This document shows positions 54,414 to 62,681 of a DNA stretch of 64,000 nt, piece after piece. Source of the DNA: Oscillospiraceae bacterium (GTDB lineage Bacteria > Bacillota > Clostridia > Oscillospirales > CAG-382); NCBI GenBank assembly GCA_015065165.1, contig SVQU01000006.1, forward strand, positions 19,128 to 83,127, written 5' to 3'. The translations under genes and the position numbers were made by a program. Position 1 is the first letter of the stretch; each line of letters begins with the position of its first letter. Below the pieces are notes generated by a model. It saw nothing but the letters and a program-made list of their open reading frames with translations. It was not told the DNA's origin and made no database searches.

Positions 54414-55022
54414 ATGGCTGCTGTAAAATGCAAGAATTGCAAAAGTTTGGTGTCCTCGAACGACGAGCTATGTCCTCATTGCGGTTCAAAGGTTGAATTG
54501 GAAGTTCAGTGTCCCAAATGCGGCAATAAAGATTGCACCTTTAGAAACGAAGGACAAATTGTATATTCTTGCGAAAAATGCAATTTTCATTTCACCGTTA
54601 AAGACGGCATAACAGAAGAATATATCCCACCCCAACCCAAAAATTTCAACCCCATTACCGCTTTTATCAGCATGTGGAAAAACGCTTTGAATTTTAAAGG
54701 GCGCGCACGCAGAAGCGAATATTGGTACGGTATGTTATGGTTCTACCTATTGGAAATTGCTTACATCATTTTTACGATTTTCGGTGTTGTTAATGACACC
54801 TGCGCAATCATTTCTTTGGCTTTAACTGCTATTTTGTTGATTTCTATTCTCCCTATACTTGCTTTAACGGTTAGACGTTTGCACGACACAGGAAAAAGCT
54901 TTGCGTTTTTACTGTTGGGATTGATTCCTACGGTGGGCTCCATACTTATGCTGATTTTCATGATTTTGAACAGTGAAATTGGTGGTAACAAGTACGGCCC
55001 CAACCCAAAGGGCGAAAATTAA
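54414..55022 (+). CDS. Zinc-ribbon and DUF805 membrane protein
   Basis: 202 residues. Two zinc ribbons at the N terminus (CKNC, CPHC; CPKC, CEKC; residues 5-60) followed by a DUF805 domain with FKGRARRSEYWYG, about four helices and the terminal GGNKYGPNPKG motif. DUF805 proteins are membrane proteins of unknown function. GGAGG precedes the ATG. The paired ribbons suggest a cytosolic metal- or partner-binding part. Confidence 0.88.
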   Translation: MAAVKCKNCKSLVSSNDELCPHCGSKVELEVQCPKCGNKDCTFRNEGQIVYSCEKCNFHFTVKDGITEEYIPPQPKNFNPITAFISMWKNALNFKGRARRSEYWYGMLWFYLLEIAYIIFTIFGVVNDTCAIISLALTAILLISILPILALTVRRLHDTGKSFAFLLLGLIPTVGSILMLIFMILNSEIGGNKYGPNPKGEN

Positions 55023-55061
55023 ACTAATCATTAGTTTTAGACCTTTATTTCAATACAAATA

Positions 55062-55083
55062 ACAGGGCGCAGTCGTGCCCTGT
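55062..55083 (+). terminator. Terminator of the DUF805 gene
   Basis: Arms ACAGGGC and GCCCTGT, loop GCAGTCGT, then TTTTC. Confidence 0.8.
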
Positions 55084-55093
55084 TTTCTTATAC

Positions 55094-55123
55094 AAAAAGA
55101 CGACTTACGAGAGCCGTCTTTTT
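55094..55123. terminator. Second hairpin in the DUF805-tetR gap
   Basis: Arms AAAAAGACG and CGTCTTTTT with a 12-base loop; can serve the converging tetR gene. Confidence 0.65.
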
Positions 55124-55197
55124 AAAAATTATTGTTGTGATATTTCCTTTTCAGAAATTATTGTTTTGATACATTACGTTTTTCATTTTACGGCGTT

Positions 55198-55791
55198 TTA
55201 TCCATTTAAATCCCGCGATCCCAAAACGCAATCGTTAATTATATTCACCACAGAATCTATATCGTCGCAACAATCCCCATCGAGCCATTCCATAACAATG
55301 GCGAATATACCTGTAAGATAAAATTTTATCACATAGGCACGTTTATTTTCGGGAATTTTAAACTTTACAAGGATCGGCTCGAATATAGATTTGAACAGGT
55401 TACCATATACATCATCCATATTCATAACGTGATATTGCTTAATGGCAAGCTTAAAAATACGGCGGTTATCCTTTACAAAGGTGAGATACGGAACCAGATA
55501 ATCACGTGTTACGAATATAAGCTGTTCTCCGCCGTGGTCTAATCGAAAAAGCACGTCCTTTTTATCTACATCATAATAAGAAAAATGCTTATTGAGAATA
55601 TACTCGGTTGTTTCCTTAAGTAAATCTGCCGTATTTTCATAATGAAGATAGAAGGTGGAACGGTTTACGCCCGCTGTGTCGCAAATTTCTTTTACGGTAA
55701 TAAAAGAGAATTCCTTTTTTTCAAGAAGCGATATGAGGGCTTCATCCATTTTTACCGCAGTATTAAAATATTTACTTTCGTTCTTGTTCAT
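55198..55791 (-). CDS. TetR family transcriptional regulator
   Basis: 197 residues. N-terminal HTH (FSFITVKEICDTAGVNRSTF, residues 28-47, then YLHY) and an all-helical ligand-binding part. It belongs to the broad TetR/AcrR group, of the clade with a C-terminal DUF4-like helical domain common in Bacillota. GGAGG precedes the ATG. It follows the 117-residue membrane protein gene by 21 bases, which it may control together with itself. Ligand unknown. Confidence 0.85.
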   Translation of the reverse strand: MNKNESKYFNTAVKMDEALISLLEKKEFSFITVKEICDTAGVNRSTFYLHYENTADLLKETTEYILNKHFSYYDVDKKDVLFRLDHGGEQLIFVTRDYLVPYLTFVKDNRRIFKLAIKQYHVMNMDDVYGNLFKSIFEPILVKFKIPENKRAYVIKFYLTGIFAIVMEWLDGDCCDDIDSVVNIINDCVLGSRDLNG

Positions 55792-55812
55792 AAAAGAAGC
55801 CCTCCTTTTATA

Positions 55813-56166
55813 TTATTTTCCTTCGCTGATTTCTCTTGCCAGCTCGACAATTTCGTAAGCGTATTTCTTTTTTCCGGCTTCAAGCATTTTCTTATAAATG
55901 GGGTAGTTAATTCCTGTGCCTGTAAATCCGATAATTCCTATTACTATTCCCAATGCGGTAAGAAAGGGCGTTCCGCCGATTACCTGCATAGCAAGGCACA
56001 TTCCCAACCCTGCAACCAAGGTTGTGATTATTCCGAAGGTATAGGTAAACACCGTTGCGGGAAGCTTTGCCTTTGCATCAAGCTTGCGAAGGGCAACTAC
56101 CTTTGAATTGTCTTTAGGAGCGTACTCCTTGGCGATGGATTCTGCATAAATTTTGTCTGTGTTCAT
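55813..56166 (-). CDS. Small two-TM membrane protein upstream of tetR
   Basis: 117 residues. Soluble N terminus (1-35), two helices (about 37-60 and 66-88) and a charged C-terminal helix (YKKMLEAGKKKYAYEIVELA). I recall similar proteins as conserved hypotheticals in gut Clostridia, but no function. Co-transcribed with tetR. AAAGGAG precedes the ATG. Confidence 0.65.
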   Translation of the reverse strand: MNTDKIYAESIAKEYAPKDNSKVVALRKLDAKAKLPATVFTYTFGIITTLVAGLGMCLAMQVIGGTPFLTALGIVIGIIGFTGTGINYPIYKKMLEAGKKKYAYEIVELAREISEGK

Positions 56167-56300
56167 TTTTTATCTCCTTTTGATTTTGTGATTTTATTGT
56201 ATCAAGCATCAAAAGAAAAAAGAACAACACGTTTTTGAAAAAACGTTGATTTTTAAAATATTATACAGCAAGGCAATTATTTTTTCAACAAGGCTTTGTA

Positions 56301-56329
56301 TTTACAAATGCTTTTTTGTTTGATATAAT
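56301..56329 (+). promoter_or_regulatory. Sigma-A promoter of pepT
   Basis: TTTACA (56301-56306), 17-bp spacer, TATAAT (56324-56329). Confidence 0.75.
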
Positions 56330-56363
56330 AAATTAAAGAAAACCTAAAACGAGGAAAATATAA

Positions 56364-57569
56364 ATGACAGTTAGCGAGAGATTTTTGAAATACGTTTCAT
56401 TTGGCACAAACTCTGACGAAAATTCCGAAACCTGCCCTTCTACAAAGAGTCAGCTTATTTTGGGCGAATTTATCGCAGAGGAGCTTACAAGAATAGGGCT
56501 TTGCGACGTTGAGTTTGACAAGGACGGTTACGTTTACGGCGTGATTCCCGCAACAGCAGGGAGAGAAAACGACCCCAAGATTGGGTTTATTGCCCATATG
56601 GACACCAGCAGCGACGTTAAAGGGGACGATATTAAGCCCCAAATTGTTAATTACCACGGCGGCGACATTAAGCTTAACGAAAACGTCAGCATTAGGCTAA
56701 AGGACTTTCCCTTTTTAGAAAAATATAAAGGCTGTGATATTATTACCACAGACGGTACAACTCTTTTAGGCGCAGACGACAAAGCCGGTATCGCCGAAAT
56801 TTTAACCGCTTGTGAATATATTATCGCACACCCCGAAATCAGCCATGGCAGGATTGCTGTGGGAATTACTCCCGACGAGGAAATCGGCAGAGGCGCGGAC
56901 AGGTTTGACGTTAAGAAATTCGGTTGTGATTGGGCATATACCATTGACGGCGGTGAATTGGGCGAGATTGAATTTGAAAACTTCAATGCCGCTTCGGCAA
57001 AAATCACCGTACACGGGGTTAACATTCACCCGGGAAGTGCAAAGAACAAAATGAAAAATGCCAGCCTTTTGGCGGCAGAATTTATTAATATGATGCCCAA
57101 AGCCGAAACACCCGCCCACACCGAGGGTTACGAGGGATTTTATCACCTTGGCGGTATGGAGGGGGACGAAACCTTGGCAAAGCTGAGCTATATCATTCGC
57201 GACCACGATATGGAGAGTTTTTTAAAGCGCAAGGAATTTGTTGAAAACCTTGTTAAATATCTTAACAGCGTTTACGGGGACGGAACCTTTGAGGCGGTTA
57301 TCAAGGACAGTTATTATAATATGCGGGAAAAGATTTTGCCCTTTATGCACATTATCGATAAAGCGGCAGAGGCTATGAAGCAAGCCGAGGTTGAGCCTTT
57401 GATTGTACCTATACGCGGAGGTACGGACGGCGCAAGGCTTTCTTTCGAGGGACTTCCCTGCCCCAACCTTTCCACAGGCGGCGCGAACTTCCACGGTGTT
57501 CACGAATTTATCCCTATTCAATCTATGGAAAAAATGGTTGAAATTATTGTAACATTGATGAAGAATTAA
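56364..57569 (+). CDS. pepT: Peptidase T (tripeptide aminopeptidase)
   Basis: 401 residues, M20 family. Zinc ligands in AHMDTSSDV (about 76) and the bridging Asp in LGADDKAGIAEIL, catalytic glutamates in TPDEEIGRGADRFD, and the last ligand in GGANFHGVHEF. Length and motifs fit PepT rather than PepV or DapE. It removes the N-terminal residue from tripeptides in the cytosol. Single-gene unit with its own promoter and terminator. Confidence 0.94.
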   Translation: MTVSERFLKYVSFGTNSDENSETCPSTKSQLILGEFIAEELTRIGLCDVEFDKDGYVYGVIPATAGRENDPKIGFIAHMDTSSDVKGDDIKPQIVNYHGGDIKLNENVSIRLKDFPFLEKYKGCDIITTDGTTLLGADDKAGIAEILTACEYIIAHPEISHGRIAVGITPDEEIGRGADRFDVKKFGCDWAYTIDGGELGEIEFENFNAASAKITVHGVNIHPGSAKNKMKNASLLAAEFINMMPKAETPAHTEGYEGFYHLGGMEGDETLAKLSYIIRDHDMESFLKRKEFVENLVKYLNSVYGDGTFEAVIKDSYYNMREKILPFMHIIDKAAEAMKQAEVEPLIVPIRGGTDGARLSFEGLPCPNLSTGGANFHGVHEFIPIQSMEKMVEIIVTLMKN

Positions 57570-57585
57570 ATACTTTTAAATATAT

Positions 57586-57609
57586 AGGGCGGCTGTTTAG
57601 AGCCGCCCT
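57586..57609 (+). terminator. Terminator of pepT
   Basis: Arms AGGGCGGCT and AGCCGCCCT, loop GTTTAG, then GTTTT. Confidence 0.9.
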
Positions 57610-57628
57610 GTTTTCATATTACTTATAA

Positions 57629-58159
57629 TCACTCCACAAACTTAACAAGCTTTTCTATATCCTTGCGTTTCTTTTGGCGGAGTTTATCGTCATCTTTGGG
57701 GTAGCCAAGGGTTATCACAAGGCGGACAGGTTCGTCAAGGTCGCAAAGTTTGCGTATTTCGCTATCGTCAAGCCAGCCAAGAATACAAGAGCCAACACCT
57801 TGGGCGGTAGCTTCCGCAGTGATGTAGGCGGCAAGGATACCGATATCTATAGAACGGTAGTCGTTCTTCTTAACCTTTGCGCCCATCGCCGCAGTGGCAT
57901 TATAAGGCATTTCGGATATAACCAGCAAAACGGGAGCATCAGGAGCGAATTTGTTAAGCCCCATTCCTTGGGTTGCCTTTGCAACCTTTTTTGCCGTTTC
58001 CCCACGGCAGACGGTTATTTGGTAAGGCTGACCGTTGCAGGCAGAGGGCGAAAGGCGGGCGGCTTGCAGGATGCGGTCTAACTTTTCTTGTTCTATATCG
58101 CGGTTTGGGTTATAGTTACGGCAGGATTGGCGTGTTTCTGCTATTTCTGTGAAGTTCAT
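57629..58159 (-). CDS. Nitroreductase family protein
   Basis: 176 residues from the ATG at 58159 (GGAG seven bases upstream). FMN-binding TRQSCRNYNPN at the N terminus, SPSACNGQPYQI near residue 40 and LGYPKDD near the C terminus fit the NfsA/FRP-like superfamily. It reduces nitro groups, quinones or flavins with NAD(P)H; the true substrate is not evident. Transcribed alone toward the pepT terminator. Confidence 0.88.
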   Translation of the reverse strand: MNFTEIAETRQSCRNYNPNRDIEQEKLDRILQAARLSPSACNGQPYQITVCRGETAKKVAKATQGMGLNKFAPDAPVLLVISEMPYNATAAMGAKVKKNDYRSIDIGILAAYITAEATAQGVGSCILGWLDDSEIRKLCDLDEPVRLVITLGYPKDDDKLRQKKRKDIEKLVKFVE

Positions 58160-58273
58160 ATATATCTCCATTTGTGAATTACTTAATTAATTTTATCACA
58201 TAGAGGTAACTATTGCAAGTTTTAAGTATATAACGCTGCGAATATGCATAAAATTCTTACAAATAATTGATGG

Positions 58274-58804
58274 GTGAAGGTTATGAAGCGGAATTTATCT
58301 TATTGGCAATTGGGCGGGTTTATATTTACGGCAATCGGCGGGGTTTTACTGCATTTTCTTTATGATTGGACGAAGGAAAGTCTTTTAATTGCGCCATTTT
58401 CGGGAGTTAACGAATCTACCTGGGAGCATATGAAGCTTCTATACTTCCCTATTTTAATATTTGCTATTATAGAAAGCAGATTTTTCAAGGAGAAACAGGA
58501 TTTTTGGTGGGTGAAATTAATGGGAATCATCGTGGGACTTTTGACAATACCTATTTTATTTTACACCTACAACGGCGCGTTTGGGAAATCACCCGATTGG
58601 TTTAACATTACCATATTTTTCATTTCGGCGGCGGTAGCTTTTATTTTGGAAACACGGCTTTTCAAGAACAACATCCCTTGCAAGCGGCCTTGGCTTGCAT
58701 TTGGGGCGGTTTGTTTTATAGGGTTGCTGTTTGTTGTGTTTACCTTTATTCCACCGCAAATCCCTTTGTTTCAAGACCCGTTGACGGGTGGTTTTGGGGT
58801 GTGA
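58274..58804 (+). CDS. DUF6512 family membrane protein
   Basis: 176 residues (GTG at 58274; an ATG three codons later is an alternative). About five to six helices. LHFLYDWT and FSGVNESTWEHMKLLYFP (residues 27-56) are the conserved polar segments of DUF6512, a family of unknown function. The histidines and acidic residues in these loops suggest a metal or catalytic site, which is inference. Confidence 0.8.
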   Translation: MKVMKRNLSYWQLGGFIFTAIGGVLLHFLYDWTKESLLIAPFSGVNESTWEHMKLLYFPILIFAIIESRFFKEKQDFWWVKLMGIIVGLLTIPILFYTYNGAFGKSPDWFNITIFFISAAVAFILETRLFKNNIPCKRPWLAFGAVCFIGLLFVVFTFIPPQIPLFQDPLTGGFGV

Positions 58805-58931
58805 GGGTGTAATGAAATCCTTGTTGAGGTTAAATATAACAACATCATCTATACTATTCTCTTTTCACTCTTATCTTTTATCCGGGAACGACAATTTTAG
58901 AGAAGAGAGAAGAACGAAAAGTGAAAAGAAC

Positions 58932-58975
58932 AAAAAGAAACGACAACCTTCTGTCGAAAATTGTCGTTTCTTTTT
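58932..58975. terminator. Terminator between DUF6512 and tRNA-Leu
   Basis: Arms AAAAAGAAACGACAA and TTGTCGTTTCTTTTT. It directly abuts the tRNA-Leu 3' end and can end transcription from both sides. A near copy of the core (ACGACAA...TTGTCGT) closes the window at 63963-63998. Confidence 0.8.
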
Positions 58976-59062
58976 GGTGCCGGTGATCGGGGTCGAACCG
59001 ATACGGTATCGCTACCACTGGATTTTGAGTCCAGCACGTCTGCCAATTCCATCACACCGGCA
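58975..59062 (-). tRNA. tRNA-Leu(CAA)
   Basis: Minus strand, 88 nt with encoded CCA. Acceptor TGCCGGTG/CACCGGCA, anticodon arm CTGGA-CTCAAAA-TCCAG (anticodon CAA, reads UUG), a long variable arm typical of type II tRNAs, and T arm with GGTTCGACCCC. Confidence 0.94.
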
Positions 59063-59149
59063 ATTATTTAGCGGTTTTCTCACCGCGCAAGGGTTATTAT
59101 ATCACATTATTTTTCGTTTTGCAAGTGTTTTTTTGCAACTTTCCAAAGT

Positions 59150-59178
59150 TTGACTTAATTATGTTTATATGTTATAAT
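59150..59178 (+). promoter_or_regulatory. Sigma-A promoter of the CPBP protease gene
   Basis: TTGACT (59150-59155), 17-bp spacer, TATAAT (59173-59178). Confidence 0.8.
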
Positions 59179-59205
59179 TAATTGACCACCGAAAGGAGCT
59201 TTAAT

Positions 59206-60165
59206 ATGAATTTTTCCATTGACACCACCATGGTTATTGAAGAAGCAAAAGCCACTGTTAAGAAGCGTGGCGCTGTTAGAATAACCGTCAATTTTCTTTT
59301 GGTTTATTTAATGACCATTTTGCTTGGCGCTTTTATTTTGTCAGGAGTATTTATACTTTTGGCCGTTTTTAGTTCTTTAAGCGATAATCCCCAATCCGGC
59401 TTAATGGGTATGATTCTTAATTTTCTGCAAGAGACAAGCGGCATTTTGAACTTTGCCTCTATACTTTCCTGCATTATGTTAATAGCAATACCCATTTATT
59501 ACTGTACCAAGCTTGAAAGACGCCGTTTATTTACAATGGGATTCACGAAGAAGAACGCGGTTTCTGAATATTTAGTTGGTCTGGGCATTGGATTTTTAAT
59601 GTTTGCCCTTTCCTTCGGGGTGATATATATTTTTGGTGGGTATGATTCGCTTTCTTTTAACTCCGACATTTCGGCGGGCATAATTGTTTTGACATTTCTC
59701 GGTTTTGTTATTCAAGGCATGAGCGAAGAGGTATTTGTGCGCGGCTATTATATGGTTTCTTTAGCCACCAACGGTAATATTCCCTTGGCGATTTTTATTA
59801 GTTCTTTTGCCTTTTCCCTTTTACACCTTGGTAACGACGGTTTAAATGCAATTGCGTTAATCAACCTGTTATTGTTTGGCATTTTCGCAGGTTTATATTT
59901 CATTCGCCGCGGAAATATTTGGGGCATCGGCGCATTACATACTATGTGGAACTTCGCCCAGGGCAATATTTTCGGATGTAAGGTTAGCGGGAATTTTGCG
60001 GGTGAATCCATTATTGCAACAAGCCAGACCGACAGATTTAGCTTTATCAACGGCGGAGAATTCGGACCTGAGGGCGGTATTGCCGTTACGGTTATACTTT
60101 TGGCGGGAATCGTTGTTTTATATTTTATAAAAAACAAGGACAGGTTTGCTGAAATTGATTGTTAA
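59206..60165 (+). CDS. CPBP family intramembrane glutamic endopeptidase
   Basis: 319 residues from the ATG at 59206 (AAAGGAG upstream). About eight helices. Catalytic motif 1 is GMSEEVFVRGYYM (EExxxR), motif 2 FAFSLLHLGN (FxxxH) and motif 3 LHTMWNFAQG. These are the active-site residues of CAAX-protease/Rce1-like enzymes, which in bacteria mature bacteriocins or provide bacteriocin self-immunity. No bacteriocin gene is evident next to it, so the target is unknown. Confidence 0.9.
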   Translation: MNFSIDTTMVIEEAKATVKKRGAVRITVNFLLVYLMTILLGAFILSGVFILLAVFSSLSDNPQSGLMGMILNFLQETSGILNFASILSCIMLIAIPIYYCTKLERRRLFTMGFTKKNAVSEYLVGLGIGFLMFALSFGVIYIFGGYDSLSFNSDISAGIIVLTFLGFVIQGMSEEVFVRGYYMVSLATNGNIPLAIFISSFAFSLLHLGNDGLNAIALINLLLFGIFAGLYFIRRGNIWGIGALHTMWNFAQGNIFGCKVSGNFAGESIIATSQTDRFSFINGGEFGPEGGIAVTVILLAGIVVLYFIKNKDRFAEIDC

Positions 60166-60190
60166 GGCTTTACAATCTACGTTATAACAC

Positions 60191-60220
60191 AAAGAGGCGA
60201 CGATTTCGTCGTCTCTTTTT
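60191..60220 (+). terminator. Terminator of the CPBP gene
   Basis: Arms AAAGAGGCGACGA and TCGTCGTCTCTTT with a two-base loop, then TTT. Confidence 0.85.
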
Positions 60221-60274
60221 TCGTTATAACCACTTATGATATATCTGAATATATTATAAGTGGAGGTGAAAATT

Positions 60275-60682
60275 ATGGCTTTATTTAACTGCAGCTGCAA
60301 ATGCAATTGCACCCTTTGGGCGGTTATTTCTTCTTTGATTATCGGTATTATCACCGCATTTTTGCTGATAACCGGTGTTATCACCGTTGGCAACGCTTTT
60401 CTTTGGGTTGTTTTGGGTATTGCGGTTGTTTATCTTGGGATTTTATTGGTTGCTACCGCCCTTAACGGCGACAAGGACAACTGCGGATGCATTTGCACCG
60501 TTATTAACAGTGTGTTAGCGGGTATACTCGGCAGTGCCCTTTTTGCTGTAATTCTTCTTGCTGTGGGTGTTGTTGCCGCAAGTGTTGTAAGCGCGGTTTT
60601 AGTTGGGTTGCTTTTATTCTTCCTTTCGTTAACCTTAACCTCTACGGCTTGTTTGGTTAAGTGTATTGCAGATTGCGATTGA
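60275..60682 (+). CDS. Cys-rich four-TM membrane protein
   Basis: 135 residues from the ATG at 60275 (GGAGGTG upstream). Helices at about 14-36, 42-62, 78-100 and 103-122. Cysteines cluster at the three membrane edges: FNCSCKCNC (N terminus), DNCGCIC (after helix 2) and ACLVKCIADC (C terminus). Such clusters could bind metal or form disulfides. Family not recognised. Single-gene unit with its own terminator. Confidence 0.7.
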   Translation: MALFNCSCKCNCTLWAVISSLIIGIITAFLLITGVITVGNAFLWVVLGIAVVYLGILLVATALNGDKDNCGCICTVINSVLAGILGSALFAVILLAVGVVAASVVSAVLVGLLLFFLSLTLTSTACLVKCIADCD

Positions 60683-60689
60683 CGTTAGA

Positions 60690-60718
60690 TATCGGCAGAG
60701 GGGTATTCCTCTGCCGAT
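60690..60718 (+). terminator. Terminator of the Cys-rich membrane protein gene
   Basis: Arms ATCGGCAGAGG and CCTCTGCCGAT, loop of about seven bases, then TTTTTT. Confidence 0.9.
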
Positions 60719-60746
60719 TTTTTGTGTAGTTATATGGGAGTGAAAG

Positions 60747-61107
60747 CGGAACGTCGAGGACGCCGTTCCCTACACGGTTATTGGGCGAGAACGGGCGATT
60801 CGTGAATCGCCCCTACGGCTCGGGATGACAGGACGGGGAGGGTTCGCGGATGACCCGTTTTTTTCAAGAATTGTAGGGACAGGCGTCCTCGACTGTCCGT
60901 AAAAACGGCGGGAGTAGAACCCCCGCCCTACGGTGGAATCGGTGTGGTATCGCGTTAAGGTGAGATTTTTACGTATAGGTTACATTACGGGCGGTCGAGG
61001 ATGGCATTCACTACAGGGATGTTGGGTGAAAACGGAACGTCGGGGACGCCGTTCCCTACACGGTTATTAGGCGAGAACGGGCGATTCGTGAATCGCCCCT
61101 ACGGCTC
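60747..61107. repeat. Palindromic intergenic repeat cluster with a 75-bp direct duplication
   Basis: 60747-60821 and 61033-61107 match over 75 bases with two mismatches. Each holds two hairpins (GGAACGTC...GACGCCGTTCC and GGGCGATTCGTGAATCGCCC), each closed by CCTACG or CCTACA. Between them lie further hairpins of the same style (GGACAGGCGTCC...ACTGTCC, GGCGGGAGTAGAACCCCCGCC). No open frame is convincing. The units resemble those at 27942-28010, so this is a family of small non-autonomous repeats. Confidence 0.85.
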
Positions 61108-61120
61108 ATAGCAAAAAACT

Positions 61121-61146
61121 AAGACCACCGATTTTGCGGTGGTCTT
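61121..61146 (-). terminator. Terminator of glnA
   Basis: Arms AAGACCACCG and CGGTGGTCTT with loop ATTTTG; on the minus strand followed by AGTTTTTTG. Confidence 0.88.
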
Positions 61147-61187
61147 GGTTATTATGAGTGCACAAGAATATTAAATGTAACACCGGA

Positions 61188-62612
61188 TTAAAGATTATAA
61201 TATCTATCGAATTCGGCGGGATGGGGGATTTTGGCAAGCTCGCGGCATTCTTCACGTTTGGTACGGATGAAGTTGGTAATAAGCACCTCGGGGAATACAC
61301 CGCCTGCGGTAAGGTAATCGTGGTCGGCTTCCAATGCGTTAAGCGCTTCGTCAAGAGAAGTGGGAAGATGCTTAAGCTTTGCCTTTTCCTCGTCGCTTAA
61401 GTGATAAAGGTTAACGTCATAGGGGCCCCAGCCGTTGGCGTGAGGGTCGATTTTATTTTTAACACCGTCGAGACCTGCCATAAGGATTGCCGCATAGCAG
61501 AAATAGGGGTTACAGGTCGCATCGGGGTTGCGAAGCTCGAAACGGCGTTTATCGGGGCTTTTTGCATAGGCGGGAATACGGATTACCGCGCTGCGGTTAG
61601 AGGTTGCATAACCCACTGTTACAGGTGCTTCAAAGCCGGGAACGAGACGTTTGAAGGAGTTTGTGCTGGGATTGGTTATTGCACAAAGAGATGCGATATG
61701 CTTAAGCAAACCGCCCATGAAGTAATGTGCAGTTTCGGAAAGGTTGGAATAGCCGTTATCATCGGAGAAAACGGGCACGCCATCCTTAAAGAGAAGCATA
61801 TGAACGTGCATACCGCTACCCGCTTCGCCATAGATGGGCTTGGGCATAAAGGTGGCGGTTTTGCCGTATTTAAGGGCGGTGTTACGGATGATATATTTAA
61901 TCATCATCGTAGCATCTGCCATATGAACAACCTCGCCAAGCTGGGGTTCGATTTCGAACTGACCGGAGGCGGCAACCTCGGGATGATGATAGTTGATATC
62001 TATGCCCATTTCCTTCATAAGAAGGCACATTTCGCTACGGCAATCGTAGGAGGTATCGAAGGGTTTTGCGATATGATAGTTTTTCTGTTTTGCAACCACA
62101 ACGCCCTTACCCTCGGTATCGCTGTTCCAATAGGACTGTTTTGCATCTACGGACGCGCCGATATAGTTACCCTGAACACCCCAGGTTACATCATCGAACA
62201 GATAAAACTCGAATTCGGGAAGAATTTTCATTGTATCTGCCACGCCGCTTTGTTTCATATATTCAACGGCGGCGCGAATGATGTTACGGGGATATTGAGC
62301 AAGAGGACGGTTTTCGGGTTGGTCGATAATCATCGCGTTACCCGTCATAGAAAGAGTGGGAATTTCACAGAATGGGTCGATTAAGGCAGTGTCGGGGTCG
62401 GGTATGAAAACCATATCGCTTTTTTCTACCACGGCGTAGCCATAGTTAGAAGCATCAAACCCTATACCGCTTTTCATCGTTTCCTCGGAAAAGTTATCTG
62501 CGGGGATGCTTACGTGGCGGTATTGACCGTTGATATCAACCATTTTGAAATCAACCATCTTTATACCCTTTTCTTTGATTAAATTAAGTATATCCTGAAT
62601 TGTTTTTGCCAT
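61188..62612 (-). CDS. glnA: Glutamine synthetase, type I
   Basis: 474 residues, GSI size. Beta-grasp N-terminal domain (1-100), then catalytic metal and ATP motifs: EFEFYLFD, GSGMHVHMLLFKDG, NPSTNSFKRLVPGFEAP and RFELRNPDATCNPY. It makes glutamine from glutamate, ammonia and ATP. The adenylylation-loop signature of GSI-beta is not obvious, in line with GSI-alpha regulation by feedback and GlnR in Bacillota. No glnR gene is adjacent. Own promoter and terminator. Confidence 0.96.
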   Translation of the reverse strand: MAKTIQDILNLIKEKGIKMVDFKMVDINGQYRHVSIPADNFSEETMKSGIGFDASNYGYAVVEKSDMVFIPDPDTALIDPFCEIPTLSMTGNAMIIDQPENRPLAQYPRNIIRAAVEYMKQSGVADTMKILPEFEFYLFDDVTWGVQGNYIGASVDAKQSYWNSDTEGKGVVVAKQKNYHIAKPFDTSYDCRSEMCLLMKEMGIDINYHHPEVAASGQFEIEPQLGEVVHMADATMMIKYIIRNTALKYGKTATFMPKPIYGEAGSGMHVHMLLFKDGVPVFSDDNGYSNLSETAHYFMGGLLKHIASLCAITNPSTNSFKRLVPGFEAPVTVGYATSNRSAVIRIPAYAKSPDKRRFELRNPDATCNPYFCYAAILMAGLDGVKNKIDPHANGWGPYDVNLYHLSDEEKAKLKHLPTSLDEALNALEADHDYLTAGGVFPEVLITNFIRTKREECRELAKIPHPAEFDRYYNL

Positions 62613-62641
62613 TTTACTTCTCCTTATTTTTAATTTACTAA

Positions 62642-62670
62642 ATTATAACAGTTTTTAAAGGTTTCGTCAA
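62642..62670 (-). promoter_or_regulatory. Sigma-A promoter of glnA
   Basis: Minus strand TTGACG (62665-62670), 17-bp spacer, TATAAT (62642-62647). No clear GlnR or nitrogen-control palindrome is visible beside it. Confidence 0.75.
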
Positions 62671-62681
62671 GTGGAGGAAAT

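Noticed and set aside
60747-61107. CRISPR array
   Set aside because: Repeats are palindromic modules of unequal spacing with no unique spacers and no cas genes nearby.
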